Assembly (NCBI GenBank): GCA_038731605.1
Contig: JAVYQP010000006.1
Location: 1-64,000, forward strand
DNA length: 64,000 nucleotides
From: WYZ-LMO2 sp038731605
GTDB lineage: Archaea > Halobacteriota > Archaeoglobi > Archaeoglobales > Archaeoglobaceae
Direction: 5' to 3'
A program made the position numbers and the translations under genes. The notes beneath the pieces are model-generated. The model saw only the letters and a program-made list of their open reading frames with translations. It searched no databases and had not been told where the DNA came from. Shown piece after piece: positions 18,256-26,233 of the stretch. The first letter of the stretch is position 1. The number at the start of each line of letters is the position of its first letter.

Positions 18256-19804
18256 AAAGAGAGACGGTTTCGCAAGGCTTGGAGTTCTTGAGCTGGAGGA
18301 GAAAATTCAAACTCCAGCGATGCTTGAGGGAAAGAGCTTGGAGAAGTTTGACTTCGGAAAGGCTCCGTATGCGATCAAGAAGCTTTTTCCAGACGTCTAC
18401 GAGAGGTTGAAGCCCAAGGGCGATGTGGCGATTCTCACAGGTCTTTCCACGATGATGCCGAGGGAGATAAACGAAGCCTTCTCAGAGCTTCGTGGAACAA
18501 AAGCAATCTTTGCAGTTGCGTGCGCAACTCCTTTAAACGTTTCGATGCTGATCTACCTCGGCGCAGACCTTGTAGACAACTTGATGGCGATTGCGAAAGC
18601 TTATCGTGGAATTTACTTCTTCGGGGATCTCGAGATCGGCGTTGAAAAGCTCGAGAGATTTCCGTGTGACTGCGAGCATTGCAAGCGACAAAGGATCAAG
18701 GAGCTGAAGAAAGAAGAGGTTTACGAGGTCGTTGCGAAGCACAACAGCGAAGTCTTGAGGCAGGAAGTTGAGAGGTGCAGAATCCTGATTGCAGAAGAGA
18801 ACCTGAGGAACTACGTTGAAGCGAAGTCTAAACTAAGCCCAGATTTGACAGCGTTGCTCAGATTCTCGGATTTCGAAGCACAAAACTGTTTTCCGAGGTT
18901 CAGAAGGTCAACGCTCTACTTCACGTCGCAAGAAAGTGCGAATAGATTCGAGGTTAGATACTTCTTCGAGAGGGCTTTGGAGTGCTACGAGCCGAAGACA
19001 AAGGCATTGCTCTTGCTTCCCTGCACGGCAAGAAAGCCTTACCTTGCTTCGAAGACGCATCGAGCGATAAGAAGTGCAGTTAAGGTAAACGTGAACGAGA
19101 TCGTAATCTCATCGCCCCTCGTAGTTCCGAGAGAGTTCGAACTCCTCTATCCAGCGGTGAACTACGACACCCCTGTGACTGGGCACTGGAGCGAGGAGGA
19201 GATAGAGTTCGTAGCAAAATGGCTTAGAAAGTTCGTGGAGAAGGGAGAGTTTGAGAAAATAGTTGCACACGTCGAAGGAGGGTATAGGAAAGTCGTTGAG
19301 AGGGCTTTGAAAGACTTCGAAGTTGTTTTCACCGCAGAAGGAGAGATTTTAAGCGAGAGCTCGTTGAAAAAACTCAAAAAAGAGCTTGAGGGCTACGAGA
19401 GCTTTGATCTCTTCGCAGAGATGTTCAGACATGCGTCGAGGTATCAGTTCGGGATCGAAGTGGATGGAGTTGCGAAGGGCAAATACCCGGAGATAGAGCT
19501 AATCAGGAAGGAGAGGATTGCGAGGTTCGATCTGAGATACGGAAACCTCGACGTCTACGGCGAGTTTGCAAAAGAGATCCTAAGGAGTGGGAACTACGTC
19601 GTGAAGATCGCAGACTTTGAACCGAGTTCAACGATATTCTGCGCTGGCGTTGAAAAAGCGGACGAGAGAATTCGCCCAAACGATGTTGTTGTCTTCTACA
19701 ACTCGCAACTTTACGGCGTTGGGATCGCAAGAATGCACGGCAAGGAGATGGTTGAAGCAGAAAAAGGCGTCGCAGTTGAAGTGAGGCGAAAGTCGAGGTT
19801 TTAA
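18236..19804 (+). CDS. arcS: Archaeosine synthase ArcS (TgtA2)
   Basis: A 522-residue protein that converts preQ0 in tRNA to archaeosine. The N-terminal third is a degenerate TGT-like domain that keeps a Cys cluster (FPCDCEHC). The core has the ArcS-specific motif PCTARKPYLASKTH, and the C-terminus (about 440-520) is a PUA RNA-binding domain with RPNDVVVF and GVGIARM. It may start at GTG 18236 or ATG 18242, both inside the tgtA end. The tgtA-arcS overlap ties the two enzymes together. It ends 4 nt into the convergent duplicated-domain gene. Confidence 0.9.
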   Translation: MSMFYTEKRDGFARLGVLELEEKIQTPAMLEGKSLEKFDFGKAPYAIKKLFPDVYERLKPKGDVAILTGLSTMMPREINEAFSELRGTKAIFAVACATPLNVSMLIYLGADLVDNLMAIAKAYRGIYFFGDLEIGVEKLERFPCDCEHCKRQRIKELKKEEVYEVVAKHNSEVLRQEVERCRILIAEENLRNYVEAKSKLSPDLTALLRFSDFEAQNCFPRFRRSTLYFTSQESANRFEVRYFFERALECYEPKTKALLLLPCTARKPYLASKTHRAIRSAVKVNVNEIVISSPLVVPREFELLYPAVNYDTPVTGHWSEEEIEFVAKWLRKFVEKGEFEKIVAHVEGGYRKVVERALKDFEVVFTAEGEILSESSLKKLKKELEGYESFDLFAEMFRHASRYQFGIEVDGVAKGKYPEIELIRKERIARFDLRYGNLDVYGEFAKEILRSGNYVVKIADFEPSSTIFCAGVEKADERIRPNDVVVFYNSQLYGVGIARMHGKEMVEAEKGVAVEVRRKSRF

Positions 19805-20235
19805 GTTGCGACGATCATCTGCGATTGGACCACGTAAATTGGGTTCCCATAGGGATCGAAGTATCCGTCGAGTCTGAGAACTTTGGTTATCACCGTCTTT
19901 GTCCTTATCACGCTCCCGTCCTCGAGCTCGTATTCGTTCCAGTCCTCGCCAACAATCGCTTTTATTTTAACAACGGTGGGTTTTCTCTTCTTTGCGATTT
20001 CCTGAATCGGTGGCACAAATTCCGAAGGTTGCCCTCGAAGCTCTTCTGGTGATCTCGCAACGACCACGTTCTGACTGTCGATCCTGTAAATCGGCTCCCC
20101 AAGCGCATCTCTTTGCCCAGTATCGAAGACCCTCGTCAAGACAGACTTGAACCTAATCACCGTCCCGTCTTCAAGGAAAACGTTCATCCACTCCTCCTTC
20201 CGAGCCCTGAAGTCGAGCTCCCTCAGCCTCTGCAT
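19801..20235 (-). CDS. Hypothetical protein made of two tandem homologous repeats
   Basis: A 144-residue protein I cannot place in a family. Its two halves are clearly related. Half one (about residues 16-61) has WMNVFLEDGTVIRFKSVLT, then GEPIYRIDSQNVVVA; half two (about 98-144) has WNEYELEDGSVIRTKTVIT, then GNPIYVVQSQMIVAT. Each unit is a beta-rich W-N...LEDG(T/S)VIR...(L/I)T(R/K)V...G(E/N)PIY element, suggesting a small pseudo-dimeric barrel. It is a lone gene, convergent with arcS and divergent from alanine dehydrogenase, whose AT-rich promoter it shares. No membrane or Cys motifs. Confidence 0.6.
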   Translation of the reverse strand: MQRLRELDFRARKEEWMNVFLEDGTVIRFKSVLTRVFDTGQRDALGEPIYRIDSQNVVVARSPEELRGQPSEFVPPIQEIAKKRKPTVVKIKAIVGEDWNEYELEDGSVIRTKTVITKVLRLDGYFDPYGNPIYVVQSQMIVAT

Positions 20236-20253
20236 AGACTAAGCTATTAAAAA

Positions 20254-20263
20254 AATTTAAATA
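20254..20263 (+). promoter_or_regulatory. TATA box of alanine dehydrogenase (shared AT-rich block)
   Basis: AATTTAAATA centred about 25 nt before ATG 20284. The same AT-rich block lies about 25 nt from the divergent start at 20235, so it may serve both directions. Confidence 0.5.
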
Positions 20264-20283
20264 CGTTGCGGAGAAAATCGGGT

Positions 20284-21243
20284 ATGGAGACGCTTATTCT
20301 TACGCAAAGAGATGTCGAGTCCCTTGTGACGATGAGGGAAGCTATAAGCGCAGTTGAGGAGGCTTTTAGGCTCTATGCAACCTCAAAAGTCTTGATGCCA
20401 CCCAAAGTCTACCTGACTCTTGAAGAGGGTGATTTTAGAGCGATGCCCTCTGCGCTGATGGGCTACGCTGGTGTTAAATGGGTGAATTCCCATCCAAAAA
20501 ATCCCGAAAAAGGCTTTCCGACTGTCATGGCGGTATATATCCTCAACGACCCATCCAACGGCTTCCCTCTCGCAATTATGGACGCTACTTTCCTAACTTC
20601 TCTCCGCACCGGTGCTGGTGGCGGTGTTGCAATGAAGTTCTTAGCGAAGAAGAACAGCAAGGTCTTCGGATTCATTGGTTGTGGGAAGCAGGCGATTTTT
20701 CAGTTGCTTGCGATTAAAGAGCTCTTTAGGCCAGAGATCGTCAAGGCTTTCGATGTAAACGAGAAGGCAAGCAAGAAGTTCAAGGAATTCTGTGAAAAAA
20801 ATGGTTTTGAGTGCAAATTGGCTCAGCCAAGCGAAGTCTGCGACTGCGATGTGCTAATAACAACGACTCCTTCAACGAAACCGGTTGTTAAGAACGAGTG
20901 GGTAAGCGAAGGAATTCACATAAACGCAATCGGCGCAGATGCGCCAGGAAAGCAGGAGCTCGAGATAGAAATTCTCAAGAGGGCGAAGATCGTCGTAGAC
21001 GACCTTGAGCAAGCGTTACACGGCGGGGAAGTGAACGTTGCACACTCGATGGGGTTGATAAAGAAGGAAGACATATACGCAACGCTCGGCGAGATCGTAG
21101 CTGGACTTAAAAAAGGCAGGGAAGGCGACGAGATCACGATCTTCGACTCCACCGGCTTGGCGATCCAAGATATTGCGGTTGCGAAAATAGCATACGAGAA
21201 GGCAGTTAGAGAAGGCGTGGGGATGAAGGTAAATTTGCTATGA
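20284..21243 (+). CDS. ala: Archaeal alanine dehydrogenase (ornithine cyclodeaminase/mu-crystallin family)
   Basis: A 319-residue enzyme. The catalytic half shows SVVT-type substrate segments (LMPPKVYLTL; RAMPSALMGYAGVKWVNSHP with the active lysine), TSLRTGAGGGVA, then the NAD Rossmann motif FIGCGKQA and later NAIGADAPGKQEL and FDSTGLAIQD. In Archaeoglobus the corresponding protein converts pyruvate and ammonia to alanine rather than cyclising ornithine, which is why I prefer that name; activity is inferred. Start ATG 20284 is set by the TATA box. Overlaps dph6 by 4 nt. Confidence 0.82.
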   Translation: METLILTQRDVESLVTMREAISAVEEAFRLYATSKVLMPPKVYLTLEEGDFRAMPSALMGYAGVKWVNSHPKNPEKGFPTVMAVYILNDPSNGFPLAIMDATFLTSLRTGAGGGVAMKFLAKKNSKVFGFIGCGKQAIFQLLAIKELFRPEIVKAFDVNEKASKKFKEFCEKNGFECKLAQPSEVCDCDVLITTTPSTKPVVKNEWVSEGIHINAIGADAPGKQELEIEILKRAKIVVDDLEQALHGGEVNVAHSMGLIKKEDIYATLGEIVAGLKKGREGDEITIFDSTGLAIQDIAVAKIAYEKAVREGVGMKVNLL

Positions 21244-21902
21244 AAATAGCCCTGCTCACTTCAGGCGGAAAGGATTCGATCTTAGCCCTGCACAGAATTT
21301 CGAAGGGCGAAATAACGCTCGTCACCGCAATCCCAAAGAGCGCAGATTCTTTCATGTTCCACACTGTAAACCTCCACATGGTCGATGCGATCGCAAGCTG
21401 TCTCGAGTTGCCTTTGCACAAAATTGCGGTCTCTGGGGTTGAGGAAAAAGAAGTTGAGGAGCTTGAAAAGGGAATTTCATCGCTTGAAGTCGATGCGATT
21501 TGCTGTGGGGCGATAGCTTCGAGCTATCAGCTGAAGAGAGTAGAAAGAATTTGCGAGAGACTTGGCTTAGAGCTACTCGCCCCCTTGTGGGGAGAGGATC
21601 AAGAGAAAATTCTCAGGGAGGTTGCAAAGAATTTTGAGGCGATAATCGTCAGCGTTTCTGCGATGGGGCTCGATGAAACCTTTCTCGGCAGAAGAATTGA
21701 CGAAAAATGCATTGAAGATCTGAAAAAAATCGCAGAGAAGACAAGGATAAACTTAGCGGGGGAAGGTGGGGAATATGAGACGCTCGTCTTAGATGCACCG
21801 CTCTACAAAAGGCGAATTGTTGTTAAGGAACTTGAGAAAAGATGGGAAAAAGTCCGTGGGGTTGCATTGGTGAAGGAGTTCGAAAAAATCGAAAAGCTTT
21901 AG
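21240..21902 (+). CDS. dph6: Diphthine-ammonia ligase family protein (Dph6-like PP-loop)
   Basis: A 220-residue N-type PP-loop ATPase. The loop LTSGGKDSILAL is at residues 5-16, followed by HTVNLHM, CCGAIASSYQ, LLAPLWGED and GEGGEYETLVLDAP, all hallmarks of the family. Dph6 amidates diphthine on translation elongation factor 2 in the last step of diphthamide synthesis. It is translationally coupled to alanine dehydrogenase (ATGA). A hairpin followed by a T run downstream probably ends this transcript ahead of sat. Confidence 0.85.
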   Translation: MKIALLTSGGKDSILALHRISKGEITLVTAIPKSADSFMFHTVNLHMVDAIASCLELPLHKIAVSGVEEKEVEELEKGISSLEVDAICCGAIASSYQLKRVERICERLGLELLAPLWGEDQEKILREVAKNFEAIIVSVSAMGLDETFLGRRIDEKCIEDLKKIAEKTRINLAGEGGEYETLVLDAPLYKRRIVVKELEKRWEKVRGVALVKEFEKIEKL

Positions 21903-21914
21903 AAAAGAATTGTA

Positions 21915-21949
21915 GGCATCGAAAGCTCGATGAATTGCCACCGTTTTTT
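21915..21949 (+). terminator. Possible terminator after dph6
   Basis: Perfect 6-bp stem CATCGA / TCGATG around an AAGC loop (21917-21932), then TTTTTT at 21944-21949. It would separate the alanine dehydrogenase-dph6 transcript from the sat promoter. Archaea usually terminate on T runs alone, so the hairpin may be incidental. Confidence 0.4.
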
Positions 21950-22004
21950 CCAATCGCCGTTTTTGGGTTTCGAACTTTTAATCATTGAATAATTTTTCGA
22001 AAGA

Positions 22005-22013
22005 TTTATATAA
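22005..22013 (+). promoter_or_regulatory. TATA box of the sat operon
   Basis: TTTATATAA, about 37 nt before the sat ATG, leaving a leader with GGTTGGGGGTG as ribosome-binding site. Two TTCGAA palindromes (21969-21974 and 21997-22002) lie just upstream, the second touching the BRE position. Confidence 0.6.
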
Positions 22014-22045
22014 TCCCTGGCAAAAAAGAGGTTGGGGGTGTCTCG

Positions 22046-23416
22046 ATGGCACTACTTAAAATACCACCACCACACGGTGGAAAGCTTGTTGATAGAGTTG
22101 TCAAAAACAAAGATAGGGCGGAAAAATTGGCTGCTGGTTGCCCAAGATTCGAGCTTAAGCCAACAACCGATGCGAAGGGTGTGCCAATAAGACACGTGTA
22201 TAGAGAGATAATGTCTGTTTGCTACGGCTTTTTCAGCCCCTTAGAAGGTTCAATGGTCAGAGAAGAGCTTGAGAGGGTTCTTAAGGAGAGAAGGTTGCTC
22301 AGCGAGTGGATTTTCCCATATCCAATTCTGTTCGATGTAAGCGAAGAGGACTACAAAGCCCTCGGGGTTAAAGAGGGCGACAGATTACTGCTAACGCTGA
22401 AGGGACAGCCATTTGCGACGCTTGACATAGAGGAGATCTACAGGATCGATCCAAAGGACGTTGCAACGAGAACGTTCGGAACCCCAGAAAAGAACCCAGA
22501 AGTCGTTCGTCAGCCGTTCGACGACAAGCATCCGGGTTACGTGATCTACAAGTTCCATCAGCCCGTGATCTTCGCTGGTAAATACACGATAATCAACGAG
22601 CCAAAGTTCAAGGAGCCATACGATCGCTTCTGGTTCCCACCTGCGAAGTGCAGAGAAGTTATAAAGAACGTCAAGAAGTGGAGAACCGTAATCGCTCACC
22701 AGACGAGGAACGTTCCACACGTCGGGCACGAGATGCTGATGAAGTGCGCAGCCTTTACCGGCGACGTCGAGCCATGCGGTGGAATCCTCGTGAACGCAAT
22801 AATTGGTGCGAAGAGAAAGGGCGATTATCCAGACGAAGCGATTCTCGAAGGGCATGAAGCGGTGAACAAATACGGCTACATAAAGCCAGAGAGACACATG
22901 GTTACCATGACGCTCTGGGACATGCGCTATGGAAACCCAATCGAGTCGCTGTTGCACGGCGTTATAAGGCAGAACATGGGATGCACGCATCACATGTTCG
23001 GTCGCGATCATGCGGCGGTTGGCGAATACTACGACATGTATGCTACACAAATTCTGTGGACAAAGGGGATTCCGAGCTTTGGCTTTGAAGCTCCGCCAAA
23101 CGAGGTCGACTATGGGCTCAGGATACTACCGCAGAACATGGCGGAGTTCTGGTATTGTCCAAAGTGCGGAGAGGTTGCCTACAGCGAAACCTGCGGACAC
23201 AGCAAAGAGAAGCAGAAGTTCAGCGGAAGCTTTGTCAGGGGCATAGTCTCGGAGGGCATCTTCCCACCGAACGTCATCTTCAGACCAGAGGTCTACAAGG
23301 TGATAGTGAAGTGGTGGAAGGTCTACGGCTACCCATTCGTGAACAACAAGTATCTGAAGCTGAAAGCGCAAGAGCTTGAAGTCGACGTCCCACCGCTTGA
23401 GATCCCAAAGGCGTGA
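22046..23416 (+). CDS. sat: Sulfate adenylyltransferase (ATP sulfurylase)
   Basis: A 456-residue enzyme of the dissimilatory archaeal/bacterial type. It carries AHQTRNVPHVGHE (the QxRN and HxGH nucleotide-binding motifs), MRYGNPIESLLHG, the GRDHA motif in MFGRDHAAVG, and a C-terminal zinc-type loop YCPKCGEVAYSETCGH. It activates sulfate with ATP to APS, the first step of sulfate respiration. There is no APS-kinase domain, as expected. A TATA box and leader precede it; the small conserved gene follows after 9 nt. Confidence 0.97.
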   Translation: MALLKIPPPHGGKLVDRVVKNKDRAEKLAAGCPRFELKPTTDAKGVPIRHVYREIMSVCYGFFSPLEGSMVREELERVLKERRLLSEWIFPYPILFDVSEEDYKALGVKEGDRLLLTLKGQPFATLDIEEIYRIDPKDVATRTFGTPEKNPEVVRQPFDDKHPGYVIYKFHQPVIFAGKYTIINEPKFKEPYDRFWFPPAKCREVIKNVKKWRTVIAHQTRNVPHVGHEMLMKCAAFTGDVEPCGGILVNAIIGAKRKGDYPDEAILEGHEAVNKYGYIKPERHMVTMTLWDMRYGNPIESLLHGVIRQNMGCTHHMFGRDHAAVGEYYDMYATQILWTKGIPSFGFEAPPNEVDYGLRILPQNMAEFWYCPKCGEVAYSETCGHSKEKQKFSGSFVRGIVSEGIFPPNVIFRPEVYKVIVKWWKVYGYPFVNNKYLKLKAQELEVDVPPLEIPKA

Positions 23417-23425
23417 GGTGATCGT

Positions 23426-23773
23426 ATGCCACACTTCATAGGGGTTATAATCGACGAGAAAAGGATGGAAAAGATCAAGGGAACTCCGCTCGAGAAGGAG
23501 ATAAAGGACATGTTCGGCGGAGCACTGAAGATGATCGCAGTCCCAGTTCCAGAGGAGAAGTCGAAGGAGATCCTAAAAGCCTTCGACAAGGCGAGAATTG
23601 ACTCCAGAGGATACATCGAAGACGTTCCCGTTGCGTTCAGGAGGGCTGTGTTCGAAGAGATGGTCAAGGCAAAGTCCTTAGACGTCATCGATAAAGTCCT
23701 CGCAAGGATTTCGGAGATTCAGGAGGCGGCGAAGAAGGAGGACGAGTATATTCCACCACCGGAGGTGGAATAA
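23426..23773 (+). CDS. Conserved small protein between sat and aprB (function unknown)
   Basis: A 115-residue soluble protein with no cysteine, membrane helix or known catalytic motif. It has a beta start (HFIGVIIDEKRM), a short KMIAVPVP strand, then charged helices (SKEILKAFDKARIDSRGY; ISEIQEAAKKEDEYIPPPEVE). A small gene occupies the same place between sat and aprB in Archaeoglobus fulgidus, so its position is conserved in the group. It begins 9 nt after sat and ends 50 nt before aprB. A role in assembling or regulating the sulfate-activation enzymes is inference from position only. Confidence 0.75.
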   Translation: MPHFIGVIIDEKRMEKIKGTPLEKEIKDMFGGALKMIAVPVPEEKSKEILKAFDKARIDSRGYIEDVPVAFRRAVFEEMVKAKSLDVIDKVLARISEIQEAAKKEDEYIPPPEVE

Positions 23774-23783
23774 AAAAGTAAAG

Positions 23784-23819
23784 TTTAAATTTTTTGCTCG
23801 TAAAAAGGGGAGGAGGTGG
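23784..23819 (+). promoter_or_regulatory. Internal promoter and ribosome-binding site before aprB
   Basis: TTTAAATTTT (23784-23793) is followed by a strong GGAGGTGG (23812-23819) 4 nt before the aprB ATG. This would let aprBA be transcribed apart from sat. Confidence 0.4.
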
Positions 23820-23823
23820 AAAT

Positions 23824-24276
23824 ATGCCGAGTTTTGTAAACCCGGAGAAATGCGACGGTTGTAAGGCGTTGGAAAAGACTGCGTGCCAATACATTTGCCC
23901 GAACGACCTGATGGTTTTGGACAAGGAGAAGATGAAGGCATACAACAGAGAGCCAGACATGTGCTGGGAGTGCTACAGCTGCGTGAAAATGTGCCCCCAG
24001 GGAGCGATTGACGTAAGGGGCTACGTGGACTATTCGCCCCTTGGCGCAAGTTGCGTGCCAATGCGTGGAACGAGCGACATAATGTGGACCGTGAAATACA
24101 GAAACGGGAAAGTTCTGCGCTTTAAGTTCCCGATAAGAACTACGCCCTGGGGATCGATAAAACCATTCGACGGCTTCCCAGAGCCCACGATGGATGCTTT
24201 GAAGACCGAGTTGCTTGCTGGTGAGCCCCAGATCCTTGGGCTGAATGAGCTTTACAAGCCGAAGAAGAAGGTGTGA
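23824..24276 (+). CDS. aprB: Adenylylsulfate reductase, beta (iron-sulfur) subunit
   Basis: A 150-residue ferredoxin-like subunit. It has eight cysteines for two [4Fe-4S] clusters: CDGC...C...C in residues 10-24 (CDGCKALEKTACQYIC) and CWECYSCVKMCP near residues 46-57. The second half wraps around AprA. It passes electrons from the membrane Qmo complex to the flavin of AprA. ATG 23824 is chosen over the upstream in-frame start because of the strong Shine-Dalgarno. The aprA gene begins 10 nt after its stop. Confidence 0.96.
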   Translation: MPSFVNPEKCDGCKALEKTACQYICPNDLMVLDKEKMKAYNREPDMCWECYSCVKMCPQGAIDVRGYVDYSPLGASCVPMRGTSDIMWTVKYRNGKVLRFKFPIRTTPWGSIKPFDGFPEPTMDALKTELLAGEPQILGLNELYKPKKKV

Positions 24277-24286
24277 GGTGGTTTAG

Positions 24287-26218
24287 ATGGTATACGTTCC
24301 GAAGAAGTATGAGCTTTACAAGCCTGAAGACGTGAAGACCGAGGTCGTAGAGACGGACCTTTTGATCATCGGCGGTGGCTTCTCTGGATGCGGTGCTGCT
24401 TACGAAGCAGCTTACTGGGCAAAGCTTGCTGGGCTTAAGGTTACCTTGGTCGAGAAGGCTGCGATTGAGAGAAGTGGCGCAGTTGCGCAGGGTTTGTCTG
24501 CTATAAACACCTACCTCGACCTCACCGGAAGGAGCGAAAGGCAGAACACGGTCGAGGATTACGTTCGATATGTAACCTTAGACATGATGGGGTTGGCGAG
24601 AGAAGATCTCGTCGCAGACTACGCAAGGCACGTGGACGGAACTGTCCACCTATTCGAGAAATGGGGATTGCCAATCTGGAAGACTCCACAGGGCAAATAT
24701 GTGCGTGAAGGGCAGTGGCAGATAATGATCCACGGCGAAAGCTACAAACCGATAATCGCAGAAGCTGCGAAGATGGCTGTTGGTGAGAAGAACATCTACG
24801 AGAGAGTCTTCATCGTCAAGCTCCTAATGGACAAGAAGGATCCGAACAGAGTTGCTGGAGCGGTTGGGTTCAGTGTGAGAGAGCCAAAGTATTACATATT
24901 CAAAGCCAAGGCGGTGATCCTCGCAACCGGTGGTGCGACGCTACTCTTCAGACCAAGGAGCGTCGGTGAAGCTGCTGGGAGAACATGGTATGCGATCTTC
25001 GACACTGGTAGCGGGTATGCAATGGGCATGTGGGCAGGAGCAATGCTCACGCAGTTCGAGCACCGCTTCATCCCGTTCAGGTTCAAGGACGGCTACGGAC
25101 CCGTGGGAGCATGGTTCCTGTTCTTCAAGTGCAAAGCAAAGAACGCTTACGGTGAGCTCTACATTGAAACAAGAAAAGCTGAGCTCGAGAAGTATAAGCC
25201 CTACGGTTTAGCAGTGCCTACCCCAACACCGCTGAGAAACCACCAAGTGATGCTTGAGATCATGGAGGGCAAGCACCCGATATACATGCACACCGAAGAA
25301 GCGATGGCTGAGCTTGCGGGCGGAGACAAGAAGAAGCTGAAGCACATCTACGATGAGGCGTTCGAGGACTTCTTGGACATGACAATCAGCCAGGCGTTGC
25401 TGTGGGCGGCACAGAACATCGATCCGCAAGAGAAACCAAGTGAAGCGATGCCTGCGGAGCCATACATCATGGGTTCACACAGCGGTGAAGCTGGATTCTG
25501 GGTCTGCGGACCAAGCGACCTGATGCCAGAGGAGTATGCGAAGTTCTTCCCGCTCAGATACAACAGAATGACCACGGTTAAAGGGCTATTCGCAATTGGT
25601 GACTGCGCTGGAGCGAATCCGCACAAGTTCTCAAGCGGTTCGTTCACTGAAGGAAGAATCGCTGCAAAGGCTGCGGTGAGATACATCGTCGAGCAGAAAC
25701 CAGATGTTGAAGTTGACATGAAGGAGGCAGAGGAGTTCAAGAAGAAGGTATTCCAGCCAATGGTCACCTTCATGGAGAACCAGAAGCTCTCAACCGACGA
25801 AACCGTGAACCCGAACTACATCCTGCCATGGCAGGGTCTCGTAAGGCTCCAGAAGATCATGGACGAATACGCAGCTGGTATTGCGACGATGTATAAGACG
25901 AACGAGAAACTACTCCAGAGGGCACTTGAACTGCTTGCATTCCTGAAAGAAGACCTCGAGAAGCTCGCTGCAAGAGATCTCCACGAGCTAATGCGAGCCT
26001 GGGAGCTCGTGCACAGAGTCTGGACTGCGGAGGCGCACGTAAGGCACATGCTCGAAAGGAAAGAGACAAGATGGCCGGGCTACTACTACAGAACAGATTA
26101 TCCAGAGCTCAACGACAAGGAGTGGAAGTGCTTCCTCTGTAGCAAATACGACGCAAAGACGGGCAACTGGACTTTCGAGAAGGTGCCCTACGTTCAGGTT
26201 ATCGAGTGGAAATACTAA
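24287..26218 (+). CDS. aprA: Adenylylsulfate reductase, alpha (FAD) subunit
   Basis: A 643-residue flavoprotein of the fumarate reductase/succinate dehydrogenase flavoprotein family. The FAD-binding start LLIIGGGFSGCGAAYEA is at residues 25-41; later stretches include QGLSAINTY, LATGGATLLFRPRS, HRFIPFRFKDGYGPVGAW (substrate region with catalytic Arg/His) and LFAIGDCAGANPHKFSSGSFTEGR. It reduces APS to sulfite and AMP in the cytoplasm. Full length and intact. The qmo and dsr genes are not in the window. Confidence 0.97.
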   Translation: MVYVPKKYELYKPEDVKTEVVETDLLIIGGGFSGCGAAYEAAYWAKLAGLKVTLVEKAAIERSGAVAQGLSAINTYLDLTGRSERQNTVEDYVRYVTLDMMGLAREDLVADYARHVDGTVHLFEKWGLPIWKTPQGKYVREGQWQIMIHGESYKPIIAEAAKMAVGEKNIYERVFIVKLLMDKKDPNRVAGAVGFSVREPKYYIFKAKAVILATGGATLLFRPRSVGEAAGRTWYAIFDTGSGYAMGMWAGAMLTQFEHRFIPFRFKDGYGPVGAWFLFFKCKAKNAYGELYIETRKAELEKYKPYGLAVPTPTPLRNHQVMLEIMEGKHPIYMHTEEAMAELAGGDKKKLKHIYDEAFEDFLDMTISQALLWAAQNIDPQEKPSEAMPAEPYIMGSHSGEAGFWVCGPSDLMPEEYAKFFPLRYNRMTTVKGLFAIGDCAGANPHKFSSGSFTEGRIAAKAAVRYIVEQKPDVEVDMKEAEEFKKKVFQPMVTFMENQKLSTDETVNPNYILPWQGLVRLQKIMDEYAAGIATMYKTNEKLLQRALELLAFLKEDLEKLAARDLHELMRAWELVHRVWTAEAHVRHMLERKETRWPGYYYRTDYPELNDKEWKCFLCSKYDAKTGNWTFEKVPYVQVIEWKY

Positions 26219-26233
26219 ATTTTTTAATTTTTG

